A stretch of DNA of 64,000 bases from Micromonospora sp. RP3T. Its GTDB lineage: Bacteria; Actinomycetota; Actinomycetes; Mycobacteriales; Micromonosporaceae. Of this stretch, positions 7,632 through 15,263 are shown one piece after another (position 1 is the stretch's first letter; each line of letters starts with the position of its first letter). The translations under genes were made by a program, and so were the position numbers. Location of the stretch: positions 55,873 to 119,872 of the forward strand of contig NZ_PYPS01000021.1 of the NCBI RefSeq assembly GCF_003027925.1. Direction: 5' to 3'. A model generated the notes under the pieces. It ran no database searches, was not told the origin of the DNA, and worked only from the letters and a program-made list of their open reading frames with translations.

Positions 7632-9113
7632 ATGCGCACCGTGAACGGACGGACCGACCGGGTGGTCGTGGTCGGCGCCGGGCTGGGTGGGCTGGCCTGC
7701 GCGCTGCACCTGGCCGGCAGCGGCCGTCAGGTGACCGTGCTGGAACGCGAGCCGGTGCCCGGCGGACGCGCCGGCCGGCTCAGCGTCGACGGGTACGAGT
7801 TCGACACCGGGCCGACCGTGCTCACCATGCCCGACCTGATCGCCGAGGCGCTGGGCGCGGTGGGCGAGGAACTGGGCGACTGGCTCGACCTGACCCCGCT
7901 CGACCCGGCCTACCGGGCCTACTACCCGGACGGGTCGACGCTCGACGTCATCACCGACACCACCCGGATGGCCGCCGAGATCGCCAAGGTCTGCGGGCCC
8001 CGGGAGGCGGACGGCTACCTGCGCTTCGTCGACTACGCGCGCAACCTGTGGAAGTGGGAGCGGGCCGACTTCATCGAGCGCAACCTCGACGCGCCGACCG
8101 ACCTGCTCACCGGCAACCTGCTGAAGCTGTTCGCCAACGGCGCGTTCCGGCGACTCCAAACGAAGATCAACCAGTTCTTCCGCGACCCGCGTACCCAGCG
8201 GATCTTCTCCTTCCAGGCGATGTACGCCGGCCTGTCGCCGCACGACGCGCTGGCGATCTACACGGTCATCGCGTACCTCGACTCGGTGGCCGGGGTCAGC
8301 TTCCCGCGCGGCGGCATCCACGCGGTCTCCCGCGGCATGGCCGGCGCGGCCGAGAAGCACGGCGTGCAGATCCGGTACGGCACCACGGTGACCCGGGTCG
8401 AGACCGCCCACGGCCGGGCCACCGGCGTGATCACCTCGGACGGTGAGTTCGTCCCGGCCGACGTGGTGGTGCTCAACCCGGACCTGCCCGTCGCCTACCA
8501 GGAACTGCTGCCGGAGAGCCGGCAGCGCAAGCTCACCTACTCGCCGTCCTGTGTGGTCCTGCACGTCGGTTCGACGCAGGGCTATGGCAAGATCGCCCAC
8601 CACAACATCCACTTCGGACGCGCCTGGAAGGGCACGTTCGACGAGGTGATCCGGCGAGGCGAGCTGATGACCGACCCGTCGCTGCTGGTGACGAACCCGA
8701 GCCGCACCGACCCGTCGGTGGCCCCGGCCGGCCGGCACACCTACTACGTGCTGGCCCCGGTGCCGAACCTCGACCGGGCGCCGTTCGACTGGGCCGGCGA
8801 CCTCACCGGGCGCTACGCCGACCAGCTCGTGGCCACGCTGGAGGAGCGCGGCTACGTCGGGTTCGGCGACGGCATCGAGGTGCTGCGTACCGTCACACCG
8901 GCCGACTGGGCCGCGCAGGGCATGGCCGCCGGCACCCCGTTCGCCGCCGCGCACAGCCTCTTCCAGACCGGTCCGTTCCGGCCGTCCAACCTGCACCGCA
9001 CGCTGGGCAACGTGGTCTTCGTCGGCTCCGGGACCCAGCCCGGCGTGGGGGTGCCGATGGTGCTGATCAGCGGCAAGCTGGCCGCCTCCCGGATCACCGG
9101 GCACACCTCATGA
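7632..9113 (+). CDS. crtI: Phytoene desaturase
   Basis: A CrtI-type FAD-dependent carotenoid desaturase of 493 residues, converting phytoene to lycopene or an intermediate. The N-terminal FAD fold is VVVVGAGLGGLACALHLAGSG, followed by GGRAGRLSVDGYEFDTGPTV. The C-terminal CrtI signature is GTQPGVGVPMVLISGKLA. The ATG at 7632 is preferred because GGGAG lies just upstream; an ATG at 7596 overlapping the crtE stop would add 12 residues. The stop overlaps idi (ATGA). No lycopene cyclase or later tailoring gene is adjacent. Confidence 0.93.
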   Translation: MRTVNGRTDRVVVVGAGLGGLACALHLAGSGRQVTVLEREPVPGGRAGRLSVDGYEFDTGPTVLTMPDLIAEALGAVGEELGDWLDLTPLDPAYRAYYPDGSTLDVITDTTRMAAEIAKVCGPREADGYLRFVDYARNLWKWERADFIERNLDAPTDLLTGNLLKLFANGAFRRLQTKINQFFRDPRTQRIFSFQAMYAGLSPHDALAIYTVIAYLDSVAGVSFPRGGIHAVSRGMAGAAEKHGVQIRYGTTVTRVETAHGRATGVITSDGEFVPADVVVLNPDLPVAYQELLPESRQRKLTYSPSCVVLHVGSTQGYGKIAHHNIHFGRAWKGTFDEVIRRGELMTDPSLLVTNPSRTDPSVAPAGRHTYYVLAPVPNLDRAPFDWAGDLTGRYADQLVATLEERGYVGFGDGIEVLRTVTPADWAAQGMAAGTPFAAAHSLFQTGPFRPSNLHRTLGNVVFVGSGTQPGVGVPMVLISGKLAASRITGHTS

Positions 9114-9730
9114 CCGGGCGGGAGAAGCACCTGGTCGAGCTGGTCGACGACGGTGGCCGGGTGATCGGCGAGACCACCGTCGCCACCGCCCACCAGCCGC
9201 CCGGCCGGCTGCACCGGGCCTTCTCGGTGCTGCTCGTCGACCCCGCCGGGCGGGTCCTGCTCCAGCGACGGTCCGCGGTCAAGACCCGGTTCCCGCTGCG
9301 TTGGGCGAACTCCTGCTGCGGGCACCCGCTGCCCGGCCAGTCGCTGGCCGACGCCGCCAACCGCCGGCTCGGTGAGGAGTTGGGCGTCGATCCGGTCGGC
9401 CTGACCGAGGTGGGGACGTACCTCTACTACGCCGAGGATCCGGCCACCGGCCGGGTCGAGTTCGAGTACGACCACGTGCTGCGCGCCGACGTGCCCGCCG
9501 ACCTGCCCACCCGGCCCGACCCGGACGAGGTGGCCGAGTTGCGGTGGATGGATCCGGTCGCGGTGATCGCCGACCTCGACGCCGACCCGCGGGCGTACGC
9601 GCCCTGGCTCGGCGGCGTGGTGAACCGGCTCCTGCACCCGGCCGACCCGGCCCGGTCGGGCGGGCCCGCCGAATCGTCCCGGTCGGGCGTGCCCGCCGCC
9701 GAGGCACCGGAGCGGTCGGGTGGCCGATGA
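9110..9730 (+). CDS. idi: Isopentenyl-diphosphate delta-isomerase, type I
   Basis: A 206-residue Nudix-fold enzyme interconverting IPP and DMAPP and so feeding CrtE. The catalytic Cys motif is in RWANSCCGHPLPGQS, and the Nudix-like helix follows (ANRRLGEELGV). FEYDHVLRADV carries the metal-binding acidic residues typical of the family. A Pro/Ser/Gly-rich tail of about 25 residues follows the domain and repeats an SGxPA pattern. It overlaps crtI by 4 nt and the regulator by 11 nt, implying translational coupling. Confidence 0.93.
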   Translation: MTGREKHLVELVDDGGRVIGETTVATAHQPPGRLHRAFSVLLVDPAGRVLLQRRSAVKTRFPLRWANSCCGHPLPGQSLADAANRRLGEELGVDPVGLTEVGTYLYYAEDPATGRVEFEYDHVLRADVPADLPTRPDPDEVAELRWMDPVAVIADLDADPRAYAPWLGGVVNRLLHPADPARSGGPAESSRSGVPAAEAPERSGGR

Positions 9731-10667
9731 GGCGCTGAGCGCGGGGGCCGTCGCGCGCCGGTTGGGCGTGGCGGTCACCACGCTGCGCACCTGGCATCAG
9801 CGGTACGGCCTCGGCCCCAGTGAGCACGTGCCCGGTCACCACCGGCGCTACACGCCCGCCGACCTCGCCCGGCTGGAGATCATGCGGCGGCTCACCGTGG
9901 AGGGGGTGTCGCCCGCCGAGGCGGCCCGCTGGGCCCGGCAGTCGCCGGCCGTGCCGCCGCCGGAACGGCTCGGCCTGAAGGCCGGCGTCAGCACCGCCCG
10001 GGACGGCGGCGGGGCCACCATCCCGGTCGGGCGGGCCGGACCGGTCGCCCGTGGCCTGGCCCGGGCCGCCATGCGGCTGGATTCGGTGGCGATCGGACGC
10101 ACCATCGCGGACTCGCTCGCGGCGGACGGCGTGGTGGCGACCTGGGAAGGGCTGCTCCGGCCGGTGCTCGCCGGCATCGGGGAGCGGCACGCCGCCACCT
10201 CCGGGCTGATCGAGGTGGAGCACCTGATGTCCCGGTGCGTCTCGGAGGCGTTCGCCTCGGTGGCGCGTGCGCACCCGGCCGTCGGACCGCCCCGGATCCT
10301 GCTCTCCTGCGCGGACGAGGAGCAGCACTCGCTCCCCCTGGAGGCGCTGGCCGCCGCGCTGGCCGAGATCGGTGTGAGCTATCGCATGCTCGGGGCCCGG
10401 GTACCGGCGCCCGCCCTGGTCGAGGCCGTCAACCGGACCGGGCCGGCGGCCGTGGTGGTCTGGTCGCACATCCGCGCCACCGCCGATCCGCACCAGCTCA
10501 CCGCGCTGCTGGCCGCCCCGCGCCGGCCGCTGCTGGTGCTGGCCGCCGGGCCGGGCTGGCGGGCCGACTCGCTACCGGCGGGAGTGGTCCGCCCGGTCGA
10601 CCTGGCCGAGGCGCTCTCGCTGGCCGTGGCCGTACGGGATTCGCTGGATCAGTCGACGGCGGGCTGA
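9720..10667 (+). CDS. MerR-family regulator with B12-binding-like domain (LitR/CarH type)
   Basis: A 315-residue protein with an N-terminal MerR winged helix (AGAVARRLGVAVTTLRTWHQRYG), then a linker, a helical domain and a Rossmann-like C-terminal domain. CarH/LitR proteins bind adenosylcobalamin and lose DNA binding in light. Here the Glu-His pair (Glu167-His168) of the cap motif is present, but the expected Trp ten residues before is His157. His203 (EEQHSLP) is the probable lower axial ligand, with Pro in place of the usual Gly. The operon position suggests it controls crt and phrB. The GTG start lies inside the idi end. Confidence 0.82.
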   Translation: MADEALSAGAVARRLGVAVTTLRTWHQRYGLGPSEHVPGHHRRYTPADLARLEIMRRLTVEGVSPAEAARWARQSPAVPPPERLGLKAGVSTARDGGGATIPVGRAGPVARGLARAAMRLDSVAIGRTIADSLAADGVVATWEGLLRPVLAGIGERHAATSGLIEVEHLMSRCVSEAFASVARAHPAVGPPRILLSCADEEQHSLPLEALAAALAEIGVSYRMLGARVPAPALVEAVNRTGPAAVVVWSHIRATADPHQLTALLAAPRRPLLVLAAGPGWRADSLPAGVVRPVDLAEALSLAVAVRDSLDQSTAG

Positions 10668-10744
10668 GGCCCCACTCCCGTTCCGGGGTGGCGTCCACTA
10701 CGGTCGGAAAGTCCGTCTGACCCGACCCCCTCCGGGAGCGACAG

Positions 10745-11536
10745 ATGCGTCCACGCACCCTGTTGGCGTTCGTCCTCGGCCTGGTGCTCCTCGTCACCGG
10801 CTGCGGCGGCCCGGGCAGGACCCCGCAACGGGTCACCGCCCAGCCGTCCGTGTCGGCCGCGCCGACGCCGACACCCAGTCCGAAGCCCCAGCCGAGCCGC
10901 ACCACCCCGAAACCGAAGCCGACGCTGCGTCCACTGCCCAAGAAGCTCCCGACCGGGCTGCACCGACGCAGCGGGAGCCCGGGGGTGGCGCTCACCTTCG
11001 ACGACGGGCCGGACCCCCGCTACACACCGCAGATCCTGGCCCAGCTCCGGGCGGCCCACGTCACCGCCACGTTCTGCCTGGTCGGCAAGCAGGCCAAGCG
11101 CTACCCGAACCTGGTGGCCCAGATCGTCCGCGAGGGTCACCAGCTCTGCAACCACAGTTGGCGGCACGACGTGGACCTCGGTCGGCGGCCGGCAGCCGAG
11201 ATCCGGGCCGACCTGGAACGGACGAACCGGGCGATCCGCGCGGCCGTGCCCGAGGCGCCGATCACCTGGTTCCGCCAGCCGGGCGGCCGGTGGACCGCCG
11301 AGGAGCTGACCGTCGCCCGGAAACTGGGTCTGCGTCCGCTGCACTGGAGCGTCGACCCGCAGGACTGGGACCACCCGCCGGCGAAGAAGATCATCGCGCG
11401 GGTGGAGTCGGCCGCCCATCACGGTTCGGTCGTGCTGATGCACGACGCGGGCGGCGACCGAACCCAGACCATGGCCGCGTGCCGGCGTCTGATCCCCGAT
11501 CTCAAGCGGCGGTACGGCATCGTCCGGCTCCGGTGA
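10745..11536 (+). CDS. Polysaccharide deacetylase lipoprotein (NodB domain, CE4)
   Basis: A 263-residue secreted protein. Its signal peptide ends in the lipobox LVTGC, with lipidated Cys20, and a Pro/Thr/Lys-rich spacer of about 45 residues follows. The NodB domain has the metal and catalytic Asp pair (ALTFDDGPDP), the HSWRH zinc-binding motif, the WFRQPGGRW motif and the closing VVLMHDAGG. It probably deacetylates cell-wall GlcNAc-type polymers at the outer face of the membrane. GGGAG lies just before the ATG. Confidence 0.92.
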   Translation: MRPRTLLAFVLGLVLLVTGCGGPGRTPQRVTAQPSVSAAPTPTPSPKPQPSRTTPKPKPTLRPLPKKLPTGLHRRSGSPGVALTFDDGPDPRYTPQILAQLRAAHVTATFCLVGKQAKRYPNLVAQIVREGHQLCNHSWRHDVDLGRRPAAEIRADLERTNRAIRAAVPEAPITWFRQPGGRWTAEELTVARKLGLRPLHWSVDPQDWDHPPAKKIIARVESAAHHGSVVLMHDAGGDRTQTMAACRRLIPDLKRRYGIVRLR

Positions 11537-11691
11537 CACCGCTGCTGAGCTGCGGCTTCGCTCGACGGTGTGCGGGCGGCCATACCGGTTTGGTCGTCCG
11601 AGGAGGGATGGCATATGCTTCTCCTGCCTCCGGCGGGGCCGGATGGGAGCAAGTCCGCTTGAAGTTGCGAGTGTGCAATGATGGCGGGGCC
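11537..11691. other. Intergenic region before the tRNA cluster
   Basis: 155 bp with no supported gene. It should contain the tRNA-Glu promoter, but I could not place a convincing -35/-10 pair. Confidence 0.4.
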
Positions 11692-11764
11692 GCCCTCATC
11701 GTCTAGCGGCCCAGGACGCCGCCCTTTCAAGGCGGTAGCACGGGTTCGAATCCCGTTGGGGGCA
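11692..11764 (+). tRNA. tRNA-Glu (anticodon TTC)
   Basis: A 73-nt cloverleaf. The acceptor GCCCTCA pairs with TGGGGGC (one G-U), the anticodon loop is CTTTCAA in a CCGCC/GGCGG stem, and the T-loop is GTTCGAATC. CCA is not encoded. Confidence 0.95.
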
Positions 11765-11797
11765 CGGTCCGGCTCGCGCCGGAGGCAACACCAGCAA

Positions 11798-11871
11798 GGT
11801 CCTGTGGAGCAGTTGGAGTGCTCGCCGCCCTGTCAAGGCGGAGGTCGCGGGTTCAAGTCCCGTCAGGACCG
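11798..11871 (+). tRNA. tRNA-Asp (anticodon GTC)
   Basis: A 74-nt cloverleaf. The acceptor GGTCCTG pairs with CAGGACC, the anticodon loop is CTGTCAA, and the T-arm is GCGGGTTCAAGTCCCGT. It starts 33 nt after tRNA-Glu, probably in the same transcript. Confidence 0.95.
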
Positions 11872-11880
11872 CAAGCGCTG

Positions 11881-11905
11881 ACGCCGCGCACCTCATGCGC
11901 GGCGT
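11881..11905 (+). terminator. Hairpin after tRNA-Asp
   Basis: A 10-bp perfect stem ACGCCGCGCA/TGCGCGGCGT around a 5-nt loop, 10 nt after tRNA-Asp. It is a likely terminator or processing hairpin. Confidence 0.7.
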
Positions 11906-11945
11906 TCTGCGTATCGGCTGTGCGATAGCATGTGCCGAGCACCAC

Positions 11946-12019
11946 GGCCAGGTAGCTCAGTTGGTACGAGCGTCCGACTGAAAATCGGAAGGTCGGCGGT
12001 TCGACCCCGCCCCTGGCCA
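11946..12019 (+). tRNA. tRNA-Phe (anticodon GAA)
   Basis: A 74-nt cloverleaf. The acceptor GGCCAGG pairs with CCTGGCC, the anticodon loop is CTGAAAA, and the T-loop is GTTCGACCC. CCA is not encoded. Confidence 0.95.
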
Positions 12020-12045
12020 CATAGCCTTTCGCCGGGCTACAGGAG

Positions 12046-12073
12046 CGCCGACCAGCGGAAACGCCGGTCGGCG
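12046..12073 (+). terminator. Hairpin terminator after tRNA-Phe
   Basis: An 8-bp stem CGCCGACC/GGTCGGCG with a 12-nt loop, followed by a short T run. Confidence 0.65.
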
Positions 12074-12124
12074 TTTCGCTGTAAACACACCGATCCCGTC
12101 GCACGACTCGCGGATCTCCGTAGG

Positions 12125-12174
12125 AGATCTTGGAAGCTCCGGGCCCCTCCGAGGGCCATTTCCTTCCAAGATCT
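12125..12174. repeat. Family 3 palindrome (AGATCTTGG), copy A
   Basis: Arms AGATCTTGGAAG (12125-12136) and the exact complement (12163-12174) enclose a GC-rich loop containing GGGCCCCTCCG. The copy at 30441-30493 has the same outer AGATCTTGG and the same CCCCTCCG loop core. It lies between tRNA-Phe and the 3' end of the Gly/Ser-rich gene, where it could end transcription from both sides. Confidence 0.75.
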
Positions 12175-12228
12175 AGCGCAGCCCGCGCCGCAGGCGGTGC
12201 TTCGGGGACGGCCGGGCTGAGCGCGCGT

Positions 12229-13260
12229 TCACCGTCTCGGGCGATGCTGACCCATGCCGCCCTGGATCGCCTCCCAGACACTCCGGCCGGCCTGCCGCAA
12301 CGTCTGCCCGGCCTGCCCGGCCAACTGGGCTGCCCCGGCACCGGGCGGTTGGCCCGCCGCGCCCGACCCGCCCGACCCGCCCGACCCGCCGGGCCCGGCC
12401 TCGCCGCCCGCCCCGCTCGACCCGCTCGACCCGCTCGACCCGCTCGACCCAGCTTCGCCGCCCGAACCACCCGAACCGCCCGACTTGCTCGGCCCGCCCG
12501 GACCGGCCTGCCCGCCCGATCTGGTCTCGCCGTCGGCCGGCGAGGCACGGGCGGCGGATGGCGGTCCGGTCCCCGGCCCGGCGTCACCTCCGGACCCGCC
12601 GTCATGCGCGGAGGCGACGCCTGCTTCGGCCCCCGAGAGGGCGGCCTCACCTTCCGCCTTCGACGTGGGCTCGCGCACCGATCCGGTCTCGGCCGGCCGA
12701 GCATTGCCGGCCGGCCATTCCGCTGCCGGGGCTGAGGATCCCGCCTCCGGCCCGCCCCCGGACGGTACCCGCGCACCCGGCCCGGAGGGGGTCCTCCGCT
12801 CGATCTGGCCGGCCTGGTCGAGCACCGCGCCGGTCTCGACCACCTCCTCCACGACCGGCCCGGCGACCCGGCCGGCGGCCCGGTGCACGTCGTCGACCGT
12901 CACTCCGACGGAACGGGCCAGCGCGTCGATCAGCTGCGGGTTGCGGTCGATCGTCGTCAGCGCCCGGTCCAGGATCTGCACCAGCTTCTCCAGCCGTACC
13001 TTGAGCAGGGCCTCGGCCCGGACGCCGGTGATGTCCAACTCGACGCCCTCCAGGTGCACCCGCACGCCCGCGTCGAGTTGGAGCAGGTTGGCCAGCCGGG
13101 CCCGCAGCGACAAATCCGCGTCGAGCCCGTCGACAGTGAGCCGGATCTCGTCGACCGACAACTCCGGCACGTCGAGCAGGACATCCGGCTCCGGCTCGGC
13201 CGCAGCCCGGGAGGCGGTCGGCTCCTCCCGGGGCCGTTCGGTGGCTCCGCTCTCGCTCAT
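12229..13260 (-). CDS. Hypothetical protein with conserved N-terminal domain and Gly/Ser low-complexity tail
   Basis: A 343-residue protein. Residues about 25-145 form an ordered domain (DVPELSVDEIRLTVDGL, then HLEGVELDITGVRAEALLKV and IDRNPQLIDALARSVG), which I recall as an uncharacterised actinobacterial type. The rest is low complexity: Pro/Ala/Glu, then Gly/Ser-rich with SSG triplets, ending in a short amphipathic segment (QTLRQAGRSVWEAIQGG). There is no signal peptide or membrane helix. The ATG at 13260 has a GGGGAGC site upstream. The 9-bp tandem DNA repeat near 12415-12450 encodes the SSG run. Function unknown. Confidence 0.75.
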   Translation of the reverse strand: MSESGATERPREEPTASRAAAEPEPDVLLDVPELSVDEIRLTVDGLDADLSLRARLANLLQLDAGVRVHLEGVELDITGVRAEALLKVRLEKLVQILDRALTTIDRNPQLIDALARSVGVTVDDVHRAAGRVAGPVVEEVVETGAVLDQAGQIERRTPSGPGARVPSGGGPEAGSSAPAAEWPAGNARPAETGSVREPTSKAEGEAALSGAEAGVASAHDGGSGGDAGPGTGPPSAARASPADGETRSGGQAGPGGPSKSGGSGGSGGEAGSSGSSGSSGSSGAGGEAGPGGSGGSGGSGAAGQPPGAGAAQLAGQAGQTLRQAGRSVWEAIQGGMGQHRPRR

Positions 13261-13421
13261 GCTCCGCTCCCCCATCGGCCGGTCCGGGCCAGCGGCGGTT
13301 ACCCGGTTTCGGATCCGACATCCGCCGGTCGGTTCACGGTCGGGAACCGGCGTTCCCGCTGTCCGGAAGCAGCCGAAAGCAAAGCTGCACAGCGAGACAT
13401 CAGCCGGTATGGTCCGGGCTT

Positions 13422-13937
13422 ATGGGACAGGAGATGGCCGATCCGGATGAGGTCCGGCAGGAATCCGACCGTTTCTCCCTCCGCAGCAGCATCCTCGTCC
13501 CGGCATCCGGCGAGCGGGCGTACGCCGTCTTCACCGGCGCGCTGGCCGACTGGTGGGTGCGCGAATACACCTGGTCCGGACCGGAGGCGCTGGCCGGGCT
13601 CGGGGTCGAGCCGAGGGCCGGCGGCATGCTCTACGAGATCGGCCCGTACGGCTTCCGCAACGACTGGGGCCGCGTGCTGACCTGGGATCCGCCCCGCCGA
13701 CTGGTCTTCACCTGGCAGATCGGGCCGGACCGGGTGCCGGTGCCGGACCCGGCCCGGGCCAGCGAGGTGGAGGTGCTCTTCCACCCGGAGGGCCCCGACT
13801 CGACCCGGGTGGACGTCGAGCACCGTTACTTCGACCGGCACGGCTCGGCCGCCGAGGGCTACCGCGAGGCGCTCACCGCCGGCTGGCACGAGCTGCTCTG
13901 CCGCTACCTGGCGACGGTCACCCGGGCCACCGACTGA
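13422..13937 (+). CDS. SRPBCC/AHSA1-like protein
   Basis: A 171-residue START/Bet v1-like fold protein of the activator-of-Hsp90 homologue type. Evidence is the hydrophobic-cavity pattern ILVPASGERAYAVFTGALADWW, GGMLYEIGPYGFRNDWGRVLTWDPPRRLVFTWQI and the C-terminal helix EGYREALTAGWHELLCRYLA. In bacteria such proteins bind hydrophobic ligands or act as small regulators; no ligand can be assigned. An alternative ATG at 13434 has a better ribosome-binding site (AGGAG). Confidence 0.8.
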   Translation: MGQEMADPDEVRQESDRFSLRSSILVPASGERAYAVFTGALADWWVREYTWSGPEALAGLGVEPRAGGMLYEIGPYGFRNDWGRVLTWDPPRRLVFTWQIGPDRVPVPDPARASEVEVLFHPEGPDSTRVDVEHRYFDRHGSAAEGYREALTAGWHELLCRYLATVTRATD

Positions 13938-13962
13938 CCGACCCGCCGGGCGACCACGTGGC

Positions 13963-14673
13963 TCAGCCGGCGATGCCCCGGCTCGCGCCGCTGCCGGTCA
14001 GTCCGGTGTCGCCCAGGTCGGCCCGACGGCCCGCGGCGGCGCCCGAGCCGAACCCACCCCCGGCGAGCCGGCGGCGCGGGGCGGTACGCAGTCGCGGGTA
14101 CGTCTCGGCGAGCCGGCGCTGGACGCGGTCGGAACGGTCGGCGAGCACCAGCGCCACCGACGGCACGCCGGCCTCGGCCTCGGCGGCGGCGCCGGCCTCG
14201 GTCGCGCGGAGCCGCTCGGCGACCACCTGGGCGAAGCCGGCCAGCCAGGTGCGTCGGAACGCGGCCGGGTGCTCCCCGACCGGCACAGCGGCCCCGGCCA
14301 GCCCGTGCGCCGCCTGGACCAGCAGCGAGGTGAAAAGCAGCTCGACCCGTTCCAGGTCGCTGGCGAAGCCGAACAGGTGCATGGCGAAGCCGTTGCCGTG
14401 GCGGCGGCGGACGCAGCGGCAGCGCAGCGGCTCGGCGACGGCGGCGAGCAGGCCGGCCTTGTCCCGGGCGTACGGGGCGACCACCTCGACCGTCCGGTCA
14501 CCGACCGGGTCGACGGTCGGATCCCGGGCGGCGAGCAGCGCCCGGTCGACGCCGTACCGGGCGATCAACTCGGTGGCCTTGGCCATGAACGTGGCCGCCT
14601 CGGCGGGCGTGCAGGCCGGGTCCTCGGCCTGGGCGAGCAGCTTGCGGACCTTGCTGAGCATCGCCTCGGACAT
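13963..14673 (-). CDS. DUF2786 domain protein
   Basis: A 236-residue protein with an N-terminal DUF2786 motif (MLSKVRKLLAQAEDPACTPAEAATFMAKATELIARYG), a short helical domain of unknown function found in phage and actinobacterial proteins. The centre carries RCRCVRRRHGNGFAMHLFGF and the C terminus is Gly/Ala-rich. An internal ATG at 14661 has a better ribosome-binding site (GAGGCG). It lies 34 nt downstream of the next gene on the same strand, probably as an operon. Confidence 0.8.
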   Translation of the reverse strand: MSEAMLSKVRKLLAQAEDPACTPAEAATFMAKATELIARYGVDRALLAARDPTVDPVGDRTVEVVAPYARDKAGLLAAVAEPLRCRCVRRRHGNGFAMHLFGFASDLERVELLFTSLLVQAAHGLAGAAVPVGEHPAAFRRTWLAGFAQVVAERLRATEAGAAAEAEAGVPSVALVLADRSDRVQRRLAETYPRLRTAPRRRLAGGGFGSGAAAGRRADLGDTGLTGSGASRGIAG

Positions 14674-14706
14674 CAGTCAGGGTTACCACACCGAGGCGAC
14701 GGCTGG

Positions 14707-15096
14707 TCAGTCCTCCCGGCTGCGCAGCGTGGCGATGGTCGAGCCGGCGAGCGTCAGCAGGCAGTCGGGCAGCAGGCCGTCGGCGGCTGCCGCACCGAAC
14801 AGCGCCTCGCCGGTGTCGGCGTCGTCGTTGGCGTACGCGCTGACGAAGCGGGCCACCCAGCGGGTGTCGTAATCGGCCTGGTCGATGTCGGGGAAGTCGA
14901 GCGCGGCGGCGCCCGCCGGGGCGTCGTCGCCGAGCATGGTGGCGGCCAGGCACCAGGCCACCCCGTACGCACCGGCCAGCCCGGAACGGTCCACCACCGC
15001 GTCGAAGGCGCCGACCACACCGGCGCCGTCACCGGCCAGCGCCGAACGGAGCACGGCGGTCGCGTCGTCCAGCGTCTGCTGTGCGTCATCGGTCAC
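14707..15096 (-). CDS. Hypothetical protein, 129 residues
   Basis: A small soluble, mostly helical, acidic protein (TDDAQQTLDDATAVLRSALAG to AGSTIATLRSRED). I do not recognise the family. Probably co-transcribed with the DUF2786 gene. The GTG start is chosen at the beginning of the acidic, well-composed sequence; further upstream the frame is Arg/Pro-rich and non-protein-like. Confidence 0.65.
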   Translation of the reverse strand: MTDDAQQTLDDATAVLRSALAGDGAGVVGAFDAVVDRSGLAGAYGVAWCLAATMLGDDAPAGAAALDFPDIDQADYDTRWVARFVSAYANDDADTGEALFGAAAADGLLPDCLLTLAGSTIATLRSRED

Positions 15097-15263
15097 CTGC
15101 GGAACAGTAACGCCGGGGGTCAAGCGGTGACGGGGAACCAGCATGTCGATCACCGAGAGTGATGCCCCCCAGTCGGGGTGCCGACGGAGCCCGGTCCACA
15201 GTCCCACGTGCCGCACCGGCACGCTAATGTGCGCAGCGGACCTTCGCCGGAGGAAGGACGACC

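Noticed and set aside
12254..13450. Pro/Asp-rich + strand frame over the Gly/Ser gene
   Set aside because: It is the complement of the low-complexity tail; the minus frame has a good start and an ordered N-terminal domain.
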